DNA from: an uncultured archaeon
Lineage (GTDB): Archaea > Nanobdellota > Nanobdellia > Woesearchaeales > CAIVOO01
Direction: 5' to 3'
Assembly: GCA_903842985.1 (NCBI GenBank)
Contig: CAIMOB010000041.1
Location: 1 to 39,896, forward strand
DNA: 39,896 nt
Shown here: positions 14,517-22,776 of the stretch, in pieces
Position numbering within the stretch: position 1 is the first letter of the stretch
How the letters are laid out: each line of letters starts with the position of its first letter
Position numbers and translations under genes: made by a program
Notes under the pieces: model-generated
The model's input: the letters and a program-made list of their open reading frames with translations, nothing else
Database searches by the model: none
Told to the model about the DNA's origin: nothing

Positions 14517-15220
14517 GCATAATAATACCTGCAAGGAATGAAGAAAAAATAATTGGAAGGCTTTTGAAAAGCATCAAGAGCCAGAATTTTGATTGTGAAA
14601 TCATAGTTGGAAATGACGGCTCAACAGATAAGACAGCAAAAATTGCAGGAAAATACGCAAGGGTTGTGACAGGCAAATGGGGGCATCCCGGCAGCGTGAG
14701 AAACGCGTGTGCAAAAATCGCAAAAGGCAATTATCTCCTCTTTCTGGATGCTGACGTTGTTCTTCCAAATAACTTTCTTAATCAGAATTTTAAAGAATTT
14801 ATTGATAGGAAAATGGTAAGCGCGACAACTTATGTTAAACCCCTGAGCAATAAACTAGTTGATATGTTCATTCATGGCTTCGGCTATAATCTATTTTATT
14901 TCCTGCTGCAGAGAATAAGCCCGCTTGCGTGCGGCTTCTGTATCTTCTGCAGAAAAGACATTTTTATTAAAGTAGGTGGTTTTGACAGAAGCATAACACT
15001 TGGAGAGGATCATGATTTAGTCAGGAAAAGCACAGAATATGGAAGATTTGGCATACTTCACGGCCCAAAGATAAAAGTTTCCGTCAGAAGGTTGGAAACA
15101 GAAGGAAGATTAAAGTATCTGCTAAAGATGGTTAAGGCTGCGCTTTTCATGACATTTAAAGGTCCGATAAGAGGGGAGATAGAATACACATTTGACCATA
15201 AATCTAAGAAAGTTCCTTGA
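14510..15220 (+). CDS. GT2 family glycosyltransferase
   Basis: A 236-residue GT-A fold glycosyltransferase. The N-terminus LSIIIPARNEEKIIGRLL, GNDGSTDKT at 34-42 and FLDADVVLP (Asp80-x-Asp82) are the GT2 motifs; GEDHDLVRK near 167-175 supplies the ED catalytic-type pair. A hydrophobic stretch near 120-145 may rest on the membrane. ATG at 14510 is preferred over GTG at 14492 since the GT2 fold begins at this methionine. It overlaps the preceding gene by 7 bases. It converges on gatE with a 17-base overlap. Confidence 0.87.
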   Translation: MLSIIIPARNEEKIIGRLLKSIKSQNFDCEIIVGNDGSTDKTAKIAGKYARVVTGKWGHPGSVRNACAKIAKGNYLLFLDADVVLPNNFLNQNFKEFIDRKMVSATTYVKPLSNKLVDMFIHGFGYNLFYFLLQRISPLACGFCIFCRKDIFIKVGGFDRSITLGEDHDLVRKSTEYGRFGILHGPKIKVSVRRLETEGRLKYLLKMVKAALFMTFKGPIRGEIEYTFDHKSKKVP

Positions 15221-17048
15221 TTTTTTCCATTATCTTCTTTGCGTCTGCCTTTCCCCTAAGCTTTGACATTGCCCTGCTTATTATCAGCCTCATGTCAGCG
15301 CCCCTGCTCTCTGCGATTATCCGCTTCAGCTCCGCCTCAAGTTCTTTGTCAGACATTGCTTCATATTTTTTAAAATCAAGCTTGTTTTTCTTTGCGTAAT
15401 CTACAAAGACGTCCTGAAGCGCTTCCTTGGCAATCTTTCCCTTGTCAAGCGCATCAAAAATCTTTTCAAAAACATCGTCGCTTATTTTAACATCCAGATT
15501 AAAGTTCCTTCTAAGATTCTTTTCGGTTGTAAGCATTATTTCTGCAATAAACGCCGGCTTCAAAGTTTTGAATTTGCCGATGCAGGCTTCAAAAAATTCT
15601 GTTTTTCCTGATTTTGAAAGCATCTCTGCCAAATCCTTTCCAAGCCCGTACTCTTCTATTCTTTCTGCTTTTTCAGAAATAAGTTCAGGAAGCTTTATCC
15701 TGCTTGTGTCTGGTGTTATTGAAGGAATGTCTGTCTCAGGGTACATCCTTGCTGCGCCAGGCATAGGCCTCATGAAGGATGTTGTAGCATCTGCATTCGG
15801 CTTTCTTACCTCCTTTACTCCACCTTCCAATGCAAGGTTTGCCCTCTCGACAACTGTTTCAAGCGCCTTTCTTGCCCTTGATTCATTGTCAGCAATTATC
15901 ACAAATGCGTCATTATACTTTAGGTTTAATGCCTTCTTTATTTCATCAAGCTCGGAATCCCTGAATCCGTATTTCTTCAATGCCTCATCTGAATGGAACA
16001 ATCCGCCGACGCCTGCAGCAACCTTCGCCCTTTCAGAAAGCTCTGTGCCGAATCTCTTGTCAGGCAATGTCTCCTTTCCAAGCATTCCTGAGAATCCTGT
16101 GAGTTTCTGCGCAAGAATCTTTCCTTTTTTGTCAAGCGTTGACTTAATTACTTTTGATTCTGATTTGCTTAATATTTTTGAGAGGTCGATTATTTCCAAT
16201 TTTATCTTGCTTAACTTTCTTTCCTTGAGCTCTTTTGTTATTTCAAGGATGTTTTTCTGCCTATGGGCTTCAAGCTCAACAATTTTTGGAATAAGTTTCA
16301 AATCTTGCTCGCCCTTTACCTCTACCCTTGGATGGCCTGCAATGTTTATGTTAATGTCCTGCCTTATTGTCCCAATTCCTCTTTTTGCTTTTCCAGTGCT
16401 TCTAAGAAACATGCCCAGTTTTTCAGCTGCCTCCTTGCACTGCTGAGGCGAATGTATTTCAGGTCCTGTGGCGATTTCAACTAAAGGAATTCCTAAGCGG
16501 TCCAGGCGCCAGTTTATCGAGCTCGGGTCTTCTGATATTTTTCTTGCAGCATCCTCCTCTATGCAGATAGTAGGGATTGTTATTTTTCCTTCAGATGTTT
16601 CAATGATACCGTTTCTCGCAACCAACGCTGTCCTTTGGAAGCCTGAGGTATTTGAGCCGTCTATGACTGCCTTTCTCATCACCTGGATTTCATCAACAAC
16701 CTTTGCCTTCAGCATCAATGAAGCCTGCAGCGCAACATTCAGCGCTTCTTTGTTCATCGGATGCGGAGGCTCCTCATCAAACTCAACAAGACAGGTGCTG
16801 TCTGAATATCCCTCATAAACAAAATATTTGTTTTTCATCATCTCCATCAGCGCTGCAACGTCTATGTCGCCTGTCTCGCCTGCCACAGCCCTCAGTTTTC
16901 TTTTAACAAGAAGGTCTGGCTTGTCATCTCTCAGATTAGAGGAGCAGCTGCAGAATAATTTGGCTGTATCAAGCTGCTGGTGTATCTCTAAGCCGCACTT
17001 CAAGCCAAGTTTTTTGTAATCCATTTTATCACAATCCTTGAGCATCAT
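15204..17048 (-). CDS. gatE: Glu-tRNA(Gln) amidotransferase subunit E
   Basis: A 614-residue GatE, the archaeal-specific kinase/transamidase subunit that binds Glu-tRNA(Gln) and turns it into Gln-tRNA(Gln) with ammonia from GatD. Family marks: GLKCGLEIHQQLD, KLFCSCSSNL, the cradle core with EFDEEPPHPMN, GSNTSGFQRT near 133-142, EEDAAR, VEIATGPEI and GTIRQDININI. An AspRS-like insert and a C-terminal YqeY-like tail follow. The ATG overlaps the gatD stop as ATGA, so translation is coupled. The second methionine or MDYKKLG at residue 9 are possible later starts. Confidence 0.95.
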   Translation of the reverse strand: MMLKDCDKMDYKKLGLKCGLEIHQQLDTAKLFCSCSSNLRDDKPDLLVKRKLRAVAGETGDIDVAALMEMMKNKYFVYEGYSDSTCLVEFDEEPPHPMNKEALNVALQASLMLKAKVVDEIQVMRKAVIDGSNTSGFQRTALVARNGIIETSEGKITIPTICIEEDAARKISEDPSSINWRLDRLGIPLVEIATGPEIHSPQQCKEAAEKLGMFLRSTGKAKRGIGTIRQDININIAGHPRVEVKGEQDLKLIPKIVELEAHRQKNILEITKELKERKLSKIKLEIIDLSKILSKSESKVIKSTLDKKGKILAQKLTGFSGMLGKETLPDKRFGTELSERAKVAAGVGGLFHSDEALKKYGFRDSELDEIKKALNLKYNDAFVIIADNESRARKALETVVERANLALEGGVKEVRKPNADATTSFMRPMPGAARMYPETDIPSITPDTSRIKLPELISEKAERIEEYGLGKDLAEMLSKSGKTEFFEACIGKFKTLKPAFIAEIMLTTEKNLRRNFNLDVKISDDVFEKIFDALDKGKIAKEALQDVFVDYAKKNKLDFKKYEAMSDKELEAELKRIIAESRGADMRLIISRAMSKLRGKADAKKIMEKIKELS

Positions 17049-18328
17049 AGCGTGCTTCTTATGTCTGTTCTTTCAGAAATCTCCCCTCTGAGATTCTTGC
17101 CAATTAATTCCCTGGCTTTTTCCTTAGGATAATTCCCCAAAAGCCATGCAAGCTTCACAAACGCTGTTTCTGGAAGCATGTCTTCGCCTGAAATTACTCC
17201 TGCATTCTGCAAGTCTCTGCCTGTGCTGTAGACATTCATTTCAACCCTGCCAAATAGCGTTTGAGATGTCATTACAACAGGAATTTTGCTGCAGATGCGC
17301 CTGACTGTTTCCAATATTTTCTTATGATGTTCTGTGTTTTTGTCGAGAACGGCTGTCTGCAAATGTCCAAGCCCTGTTCCTTCAATAATAAGCCCTTTGT
17401 AGCCATTGTTTTCATAAAATTCAAGAAGCTTATAGTCAAAACCTGGGTGTATTTTAACGATGCTGACCTTTTTTTCGATTTTATCCAGCAGATTAAATTT
17501 TTTATTTCCTTTTTTTGGATAATTCTTATTTAAAATTGTTATTTTTCCTTCTCTAGCCACTTCGGCAATCGGCAGCACATTTACTGACTTGAAAGCATCC
17601 CTTCTTGAAGAATGAAGCTTCCTTACCTTTGTTCCAAGATGTATTAGACAAGCAGAATCTTCCATATTCTTGTGCATGCAGACTGCAACCCCTGCAAAGT
17701 CTGACTTAAGTATGAATTGCGCAGCAGAAACTACATTGTCATAAGCGTCTGAGCTTCCCCTATCTGAGCTTCTTTGGGCGCCGACTAAAATTACGGGAAT
17801 TGGAATATTTTCAAGCATGAATGAAAGCGCACTAGATGTATAGTGCATTGTGTCTGTGCCATGGGTAACTATTATTCCATTAACCCCATTGTCCACTTCT
17901 TTCTGAACCTCTTTTGCGAGTATCTGCCAGTGCTCTGGCTCCATGTCCTCAGAAAACATCTGGAATACAAGCTTGCTTTTGATGTTAGCGATCTCCTTGA
18001 GCTCAGGAAACATCTCAAGCAGTTCTTCTGGCGAGAATCTCGCAACAACCCCTCCTGTCCTGTAATCAACTTTTGAAGCGATTGTCCCTCCTGTATGCAG
18101 GATTGCGATTGTCGGCAGGCCTTTCTTGGCTTCAACCTTGGCTTTTGCAGGCTCTGACTTTTTGTATTTTTCCAGAACCTTAATTTCCTTTACCTTCTTT
18201 TTGTCAATTCCAATATTGTATCCGCTCTCAAGCTTCACAACTACCTTACCGCTTTCTGAAGGCATCAGAACTCCCTCAACTGCCTCATCATTTGTCACAA
18301 CCTTTACCCTATCTCCAGCATCTGTCAT
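17045..18328 (-). CDS. gatD: Glu-tRNA(Gln) amidotransferase subunit D
   Basis: A 427-residue GatD, the asparaginase-like subunit that frees ammonia from amide donors for GatE. Residues 1-65 form a small beta barrel typical of GatD; the asparaginase domain has HTGGTIAS at 78-85 with the first catalytic Thr79, and THGTDTMHYT near 155-164 with the second Thr-Asp pair, then Lys in ILVGAQRSSD region. It is the first gene of the gatD-gatE pair. TATA-like GATTTAAATATT on its strand at about 18350-18361 predicts a leaderless message. Confidence 0.95.
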   Translation of the reverse strand: MTDAGDRVKVVTNDEAVEGVLMPSESGKVVVKLESGYNIGIDKKKVKEIKVLEKYKKSEPAKAKVEAKKGLPTIAILHTGGTIASKVDYRTGGVVARFSPEELLEMFPELKEIANIKSKLVFQMFSEDMEPEHWQILAKEVQKEVDNGVNGIIVTHGTDTMHYTSSALSFMLENIPIPVILVGAQRSSDRGSSDAYDNVVSAAQFILKSDFAGVAVCMHKNMEDSACLIHLGTKVRKLHSSRRDAFKSVNVLPIAEVAREGKITILNKNYPKKGNKKFNLLDKIEKKVSIVKIHPGFDYKLLEFYENNGYKGLIIEGTGLGHLQTAVLDKNTEHHKKILETVRRICSKIPVVMTSQTLFGRVEMNVYSTGRDLQNAGVISGEDMLPETAFVKLAWLLGNYPKEKARELIGKNLRGEISERTDIRSTL

Positions 18329-18344
18329 TTCTAAAATTAAAATT

Positions 18345-18376
18345 CAGCAATATTTAAATCTTACCAGAAATTGCTG
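18345..18376. promoter_or_regulatory. inverted repeat CAGCAAT-N18-ATTGCTG
   Basis: CAGCAAT (18345-18351) and its complement ATTGCTG (18370-18376) flank the TATA region of gatD in the divergent gatD/pdaD gap. The arms are short; a regulator site is possible but weak. Confidence 0.3.
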
Positions 18377-18397
18377 TAAAAACTCAAAAACGAAAAT

Positions 18398-18405
18398 TTT
18401 ATAAG
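18398..18405 (+). promoter_or_regulatory. TATA box for pyruvoyl arginine decarboxylase gene
   Basis: TTTATAAG is about 30 bases before the ATG at 18432. Confidence 0.45.
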
Positions 18406-18431
18406 CAAGTGCCATTAACAAAGCGTTTAAA

Positions 18432-18989
18432 ATGGTTGATGGACTTGTTCCGAAAAAGATGTTTTTCACGAAGGGAGTTGGAAGACACACTGAATTTCTT
18501 GAATCCTTTGAGTTGGCATTGAGAGACGCAGGGATTGAGAAGTGCAATATCGTAACTGTCTCATCCATAATGCCTCCTAGCTGCAAGATTATACCAAAAT
18601 CAGAAGGGCTTGCCCAGCTTAAGCCAGGCCAGATTACTTTCTGTGTCATGTCAAGAACTTCAACAAATGAGCCAAACAGGCTGCTGGCAGCTTCAATTGG
18701 CTGTGCTGTTCCTGCAGACCCAACTCAATACGGCTACCTAAGCGAGCACCATTCATTTGGCCAGACAGAGGAAAAGGCAGGCGACTACGCAGAAGACATT
18801 GCAGCATGCATGCTTGCCACTACGCTTGGCGTAGATTATGACCAAAATGCATCTTACGATGAAAGAAAAGAAATATGGAAAATCTCAGACAAGATTGTCA
18901 AGACAACAAACATAGTCCAGTCTGCAATTGTTGACAAAAACGGGCTTTGGACAACAGTTATTTCAGCAGCTGTTCTTCTTTTGGATTAG
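18432..18989 (+). CDS. pdaD: pyruvoyl-dependent arginine decarboxylase
   Basis: A 185-residue proenzyme that cuts itself to make a pyruvoyl group and converts arginine to agmatine, the first step of archaeal polyamine synthesis. The cut site is in [11 protein letters not shown], between Ser44 and Ser45, which turns Ser45 into the pyruvoyl cofactor. Further family marks: GAlike [39 protein letters not shown] and [20 protein letters not shown]. Agmatine also serves for tRNA-Ile2 agmatidine in archaea. Its end overlaps cdc48 by 4 bases, tail to tail. Confidence 0.95.
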   Translation: MVDGLVPKKMFFTKGVGRHTEFLESFELALRDAGIEKCNIVTVSSIMPPSCKIIPKSEGLAQLKPGQITFCVMSRTSTNEPNRLLAASIGCAVPADPTQYGYLSEHHSFGQTEEKAGDYAEDIAACMLATTLGVDYDQNASYDERKEIWKISDKIVKTTNIVQSAIVDKNGLWTTVISAAVLLLD

Positions 18990-21427
18990 CCGAAGTAATT
19001 AGGGCTTTCGTCCTTCATTTCCTTGCCTTTTGCAGCGCTGAAGAACTGCCTGACATTCTCATACGCTTCCTTGACATCCTTTGTCACAGACGGCCTGATT
19101 CTCTGCAGTGCTAAATCAAAGTTCTTTTTTGTAACTTCCTTTGATTTCATGTTTTCTCTCAGCGCAGTCATTGCAGCTTCTCTGCAGATTGCCTCTATGT
19201 CTGCACCTACATAACCCTCTGTCTTTTTGGCAAGATCTAATAAACAGATATCCCTCTGGTTTGTAACTTTTATTTCTTCTTCATTTTTTATTTTCTTATT
19301 TTGAATATCTCTTTCAGATGTTGGTTCGTCGCCTGCCATTTTGCTTGCGATGTTTGATTTCTTATCTCTCCTTTTTTGGCTTTCTGCTAAATCATCAATA
19401 TCCCAGGAGGCATAATTAATTGGCATGTCCTTTGAATGCACCTTGAAGATTTCAAGCCTCGCCTTTTCATCAGGCACCTGCGCCAGGATTATCCTGTCAA
19501 ACCTTCCAGGCCTTAGCAAGCCAGTGTCAATCATGTCAGGCCTGTTTGTGGCTGCTATGACAACAACGTCATGCATCTCCTTCAGCCCGTCCATTTCAGT
19601 CAGAAGCTGGTTGACAACCCTTTCTGTAACATGGCTGTCTGCTGAAAGCCCTCTTCTTGGCGCAATGGAGTCTATTTCATCAAAGAAAACAATTGTTGGG
19701 GATGTCTGCCTTGCCTTAATGAATATCTTCCTTATTGCCTTTTCTGACTCGCCGACCCATTTTGAAAGAAGCTCTGGCCCGTTGACAGAAATGAAATTCG
19801 CCTCTGATTCTGTTGCAACTGCCTTTGCCAGCAATGTCTTTCCTGTACCCGGCGCGCCGTAAATCAAAATGCCTTTTGGAGGCCTTACCCCAAGTCTTGT
19901 GAATACCTCTGGATTCTTGAGAGGCCACTCAACAGCTTCTTTTAATTCCTGCTTAACCTCATTCATTCCGCCAATTTCGTCCCATTTCACAGTCGGAATC
20001 TCCATCAGGACTTCCCTTAATGCGCTCGGCCTTACAACCTTGAGCGCGTTTAAGAAATCCTTCTGGTTAATTATAAGCTTTTCAAGCACTTCCTTTGGAA
20101 TAGATGACTTCTCTTCCTTAAGATTCACATCAGGAAGCACTCTCCTGAGAACAATCATTGCAGCTTCCTTTGCCAAGGCAGCCATGTCTGCGCCGACAAA
20201 CCCGTGCGTGATTGCGGCAAGCTCTTTCATGTTGACTGTCTTGTCAAGCGGCATGTTTCTTGTGTGGATTTTAAGAATATCCAGCCTGCCTTCCTTGTTA
20301 GGAACATTTATTTCAATCTCCCTGTCAAATCTTCCGGGCCTTCTCAATGCTGGATCAAGCGAGTTTGGTATGTTTGATGCTGCTATGACAACAACCTTCC
20401 CCCTTGACTGCAGCCCGTCCATCAGTGCAAGCAGCTGGGCAACAACTCTTTTCTCAACTTCGCCATGCGTCTCTTCCCTTTTTGATGCAATTGCATCTAT
20501 CTCATCGATGAATACAATTGACGGAGCGCTCTTTTCAGCATCCTCAAATTTCTTCCTGAGGTTTTCCTCTGACTGCCCATAGTATTTTGACATTATTTCA
20601 GGGCCGTTAATCAGAATGAAGTTCGCATTTGTCTCATTTGCAACTGCTTTTGCAAGCAGTGTCTTACCTGTTCCTGGCGGTCCGTGCAGCAGAACTCCTT
20701 TTGGCGGCTCTATGCCAAGCCTTTCAAATATTTCAGGATGCTTCAGCGGTAGTTCAACCATTTCCCTTATCTTCTTTATCTCCTCTGACAGTCCGCCGAT
20801 GTCCTCGTAGGCAACTTCAGGAAGCTTTTCCTCCTCCTTAAGTTCAACTGCCTCTGGATTAAGCACAATTTCTGTCTGCTCTGTTATTAGCACAGCCTCC
20901 TTAGGGCTTGTCTCGACAACAACAAACTTTATGTCAGAGAAGCCGAATCCCATCATGCTCTCGTCAAGCATTGAGAATATGTCAGAGAAAAAAGGGCTTT
21001 CCATCATTGCTGTCTTTCTCCCCCTTGTTCCGCCGAGCGATATTACATCTCCTTTTCTGACTGCCCTGCCAAGAAGCCCGCGCCTGAACAAATCAGGAGG
21101 CGCCCTTACCATTATGCCTTTTCTTGCAGGCGCAATCGCAATTTTTTTTGCTTCTTTGACATCAGATTTTGTTATAGTGACCAACTCGCCAATTCCTGTC
21201 TTGGCATTCCTTCTTATGATTCCGTCCATCCTTATGATGTTAAGGCCGATGTCTCCTGGATAGCTTCGGTCTACAATTGCGACTGTTTTTCTTTCGCCTT
21301 CAATCTCAACAATATCACCTGGCCGTATGTCAGAGCTTTTCAGAAATGCAGAATCAACCCTTACAATGCCTTTGTTAACATCATCCTGAACAGCCTCTGC
21401 AACTTTTAGCTTTAGTTCTTTTGCCAT
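18986..21427 (-). CDS. cdc48: CDC48/VCP-family AAA ATPase with insertion
   Basis: An 813-residue two-ring AAA+ unfoldase that feeds proteins to the proteasome or other proteases. N domain 1-185 (double-psi barrel plus a small clam lobe), D1 Walker A GPPGTGKT at 249-256 with a DEID Walker B, D2 Walker A GAPGTGKT near 523-530 with DEIDS. Between [15 protein letters not shown] and [16 protein letters not shown] there are about 50 extra charged residues (near 680-728), where other CDC48 proteins have a short link. The C-terminus ends SPNYFG. Gene 1 base after the zinc/AbrB gene's end, same strand, so likely cotranscribed. Confidence 0.95.
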   Translation of the reverse strand: MAKELKLKVAEAVQDDVNKGIVRVDSAFLKSSDIRPGDIVEIEGERKTVAIVDRSYPGDIGLNIIRMDGIIRRNAKTGIGELVTITKSDVKEAKKIAIAPARKGIMVRAPPDLFRRGLLGRAVRKGDVISLGGTRGRKTAMMESPFFSDIFSMLDESMMGFGFSDIKFVVVETSPKEAVLITEQTEIVLNPEAVELKEEEKLPEVAYEDIGGLSEEIKKIREMVELPLKHPEIFERLGIEPPKGVLLHGPPGTGKTLLAKAVANETNANFILINGPEIMSKYYGQSEENLRKKFEDAEKSAPSIVFIDEIDAIASKREETHGEVEKRVVAQLLALMDGLQSRGKVVVIAASNIPNSLDPALRRPGRFDREIEINVPNKEGRLDILKIHTRNMPLDKTVNMKELAAITHGFVGADMAALAKEAAMIVLRRVLPDVNLKEEKSSIPKEVLEKLIINQKDFLNALKVVRPSALREVLMEIPTVKWDEIGGMNEVKQELKEAVEWPLKNPEVFTRLGVRPPKGILIYGAPGTGKTLLAKAVATESEANFISVNGPELLSKWVGESEKAIRKIFIKARQTSPTIVFFDEIDSIAPRRGLSADSHVTERVVNQLLTEMDGLKEMHDVVVIAATNRPDMIDTGLLRPGRFDRIILAQVPDEKARLEIFKVHSKDMPINYASWDIDDLAESQKRRDKKSNIASKMAGDEPTSERDIQNKKIKNEEEIKVTNQRDICLLDLAKKTEGYVGADIEAICREAAMTALRENMKSKEVTKKNFDLALQRIRPSVTKDVKEAYENVRQFFSAAKGKEMKDESPNYFG

Positions 21428-21428
21428 T

Positions 21429-21824
21429 TTATTCTACCTCTATTACTTTTCCTTTCTTGGCCTCTTTTTCATTAAAAAATAAGCTTAATTTCCCGGGCTC
21501 ATCCATGCAGAGCCTTACAATTCTGTTCATGTGCTCTATGTGCTTCTTCATCTCATTTTCCATGTCCTGCTGGAAATCTATTATCTCTCTTGGTATTGAA
21601 ACAGCCCAGCTATTTCCAACCATTCTCAGCTTAACCTGGAATTCCCTGTTCCTCAATTTCTTGAACTCCTTATACTCATTCAAGTCAAGCGGATGGTACC
21701 AGACTTCCCTGCAGCCAGGGCACTGCCAGATTCTGATTCTGAAGCCTTCGCGGAGTACCTCTCCCTTTTGTGCCTTTTTATTGCACTTCTCGCAAAATAT
21801 TGAGCTTTCTGCCAGGTCTTTCAT
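21429..21824 (-). CDS. zinc-finger plus AbrB-like regulator
   Basis: A 131-residue protein with an N-terminal zinc ribbon (Cys11-x-x-Cys14 and Cys35-x-x-Cys38) and a SpoVT/AbrB-like strand-swapped region, [19 protein letters not shown], at 62-80. A helical tail follows. ATG at 21824 is chosen over a TTG 8 codons upstream because a TATA box (about 21852-21862 on this strand) lies about 28 bases before it and a palindrome occupies the gap. This predicts a DNA-binding protein that may control itself and the cdc48 gene one base downstream. Confidence 0.78.
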   Translation of the reverse strand: MKDLAESSIFCEKCNKKAQKGEVLREGFRIRIWQCPGCREVWYHPLDLNEYKEFKKLRNREFQVKLRMVGNSWAVSIPREIIDFQQDMENEMKKHIEHMNRIVRLCMDEPGKLSLFFNEKEAKKGKVIEVE

Positions 21825-21827
21825 TGT

Positions 21828-21846
21828 GTATACACTAAGTGTATAC
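21828..21846. promoter_or_regulatory. palindrome GTATACAC-TAA-GTGTATAC
   Basis: A perfect 8-bp inverted repeat around TAA, placed at the expected transcription start just before the AbrB-like gene. It is a good operator candidate for that protein. Confidence 0.6.
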
Positions 21847-21878
21847 AAGTTGTATTTATATTTTTCGTTTCATATCAT

Positions 21879-21902
21879 AAAAATCCGTTTTGGCGGATTT
21901 TT
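21879..21902. repeat. 9-bp hairpin AAAAATCCG/CGGATTTTT
   Basis: AAAAATCCG and CGGATTTTT pair perfectly with a TTTTGG loop. It is directly followed by a second hairpin and precedes a shared string (TTTTTAGGATGC). On the plus strand it ends in a T-run, so a terminator role for plus-strand RNA cannot be excluded, but no plus-strand gene ends here. Confidence 0.6.
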
Positions 21903-21909
21903 AGGATGC

Positions 21910-21932
21910 TCAGAAACGAGTATCGTTTCTGA
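21910..21932. repeat. 10-bp hairpin TCAGAAACGA/TCGTTTCTGA
   Basis: A perfect 10-bp inverted repeat with a GTA loop, between two minus-strand genes (after one stop and before the other promoter). It repeats the layout of the hairpin at 7204-7224: T-run, AG-x-AT-x-C, then hairpin, then CAT. Confidence 0.65.
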
Positions 21933-21953
21933 CATAAGAAATAATATACAAAA

Positions 21954-22367
21954 TTATTTATTCTTTACCTGAACCTTTGGCATAGGCATAGGTGGTGGAA
22001 GCCCTGCATCCCTGCTCAGCATAAGTGCCTCGATGTTGCACTTCGAAAGAATGTTGTTCAGCAGGACGGTCATTACCTCTGCTTCAAGTTTCTTGCTTTT
22101 CTTCCACTCAGCAAGAATTGATTTTATTTTCTTTTCCTCTTCGACAAAAATCACCTGGCCGGTAAATGAAATTTTTCCCAATCCCGGCTCGTAAAGAGTT
22201 GAATATTCAAATGTGAATTTCAATGCATCCTGTTTTGTCTTTCCAAGAAACAAGTCAGATTTCTCAATATCCTTGATCTGCACATTATTCTTTATTGAAA
22301 CCTTTCCCTTAAAATCAGGTTTTTTCTCGACTTCAATTTTGTTAAAGCTGAATCCCACAACAACCAT
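21954..22367 (-). CDS. hypothetical protein, 137 aa
   Basis: A soluble protein of unknown function. It starts MVVVGFSFNKIEVEKK and is beta-rich up to about residue 85 (FKGKVSIKNN, KFTFEYSTLY, ISFTGQVIF), then helical (SILAEWKKSKK, AEVMTVLLNNIL), ending with a Pro-rich PPPMPMPKV tail. The strand-then-helix order resembles SecB-like small chaperone folds, but that is only a shape guess. ATG at 22367 is chosen over GTG at 22376 because GGTGAT, a good SD match, sits 5 bases before it. Confidence 0.7.
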   Translation of the reverse strand: MVVVGFSFNKIEVEKKPDFKGKVSIKNNVQIKDIEKSDLFLGKTKQDALKFTFEYSTLYEPGLGKISFTGQVIFVEEEKKIKSILAEWKKSKKLEAEVMTVLLNNILSKCNIEALMLSRDAGLPPPMPMPKVQVKNK

Positions 22368-22433
22368 ATAAATCACCTAAGCTCTATGAAAAAGACCTTG
22401 TTTATAAATATATCGCTGTTTAAAACCGAAAAC

Positions 22434-22475
22434 TATATAAATATACCAAACACAACTAAATATTAACTTTGGAGG
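22434..22475 (+). promoter_or_regulatory. TATA box and SD of PRC-barrel gene
   Basis: TATATAAA at 22434-22441 and GGAGG at 22471-22475 lie about 45 and 7 bases before the ATG at 22483, so this message has a short leader with a ribosome-binding site. Confidence 0.6.
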
Positions 22476-22482
22476 CATTAAA

Positions 22483-22776
22483 ATGATTAAGATGAAGCGC
22501 GTGTCTGACACAATTGGCATGAAGGTTTTCACTGATGCTGGCGATTATTTCGGGGAAATCGAGGAAGCGATTCTAACAAGAACAAAAGTTTATGGATGGC
22601 GCGTTAAGTCAACAAGAAATTCTTATCTTGAGAAAGTCATTGGCTCTGCAAAAGGAGTTATTGTGCCGCAAAGCCTTGTGAAATCATTTGGCGATGTGAT
22701 GGTAATTTCCAAGACAGCTATTCCGTCGCAGATGGAAGAAAAAGAAGAAAAAAATCCTGAAGAAGAACTTTCTTAG
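22483..22776 (+). CDS. PRC-barrel domain protein
   Basis: A 97-residue small PRC-barrel protein: VSDTIGMKVFTDAGDYFGEIEEAIL, GVIVPQSLVKSFGDVMVIS, then an acidic Glu/Lys tail. PRC barrels occur in photosystem H subunit, RimM and archaeal CdvA-related proteins. In euryarchaea and DPANN, stand-alone copies occur near cell-division or translation genes. The specific role is unknown. It converges on the duplicated protein with a 4-base overlap. Confidence 0.82.
   Translation: MIKMKRVSDTIGMKVFTDAGDYFGEIEEAILTRTKVYGWRVKSTRNSYLEKVIGSAKGVIVPQSLVKSFGDVMVISKTAIPSQMEEKEEKNPEEELS

Noticed and set aside
15427-16446. Long open frame on the plus strand (339 aa) inside gatE
   Set aside because: It is antisense to a clear GatE gene, Ser/Phe-rich as expected for a reverse reading, with no motif or promoter.
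19425-20582. Open frames on the plus strand within cdc48
   Set aside because: Antisense shadows of AAA modules; low-complexity Ser/Phe composition and no start signals.
21824-21848. TTG start adding MYTLSVYT to the AbrB protein
   Set aside because: The added part is coded by the palindrome at the predicted transcription start and would give no leader; the ATG fits better.
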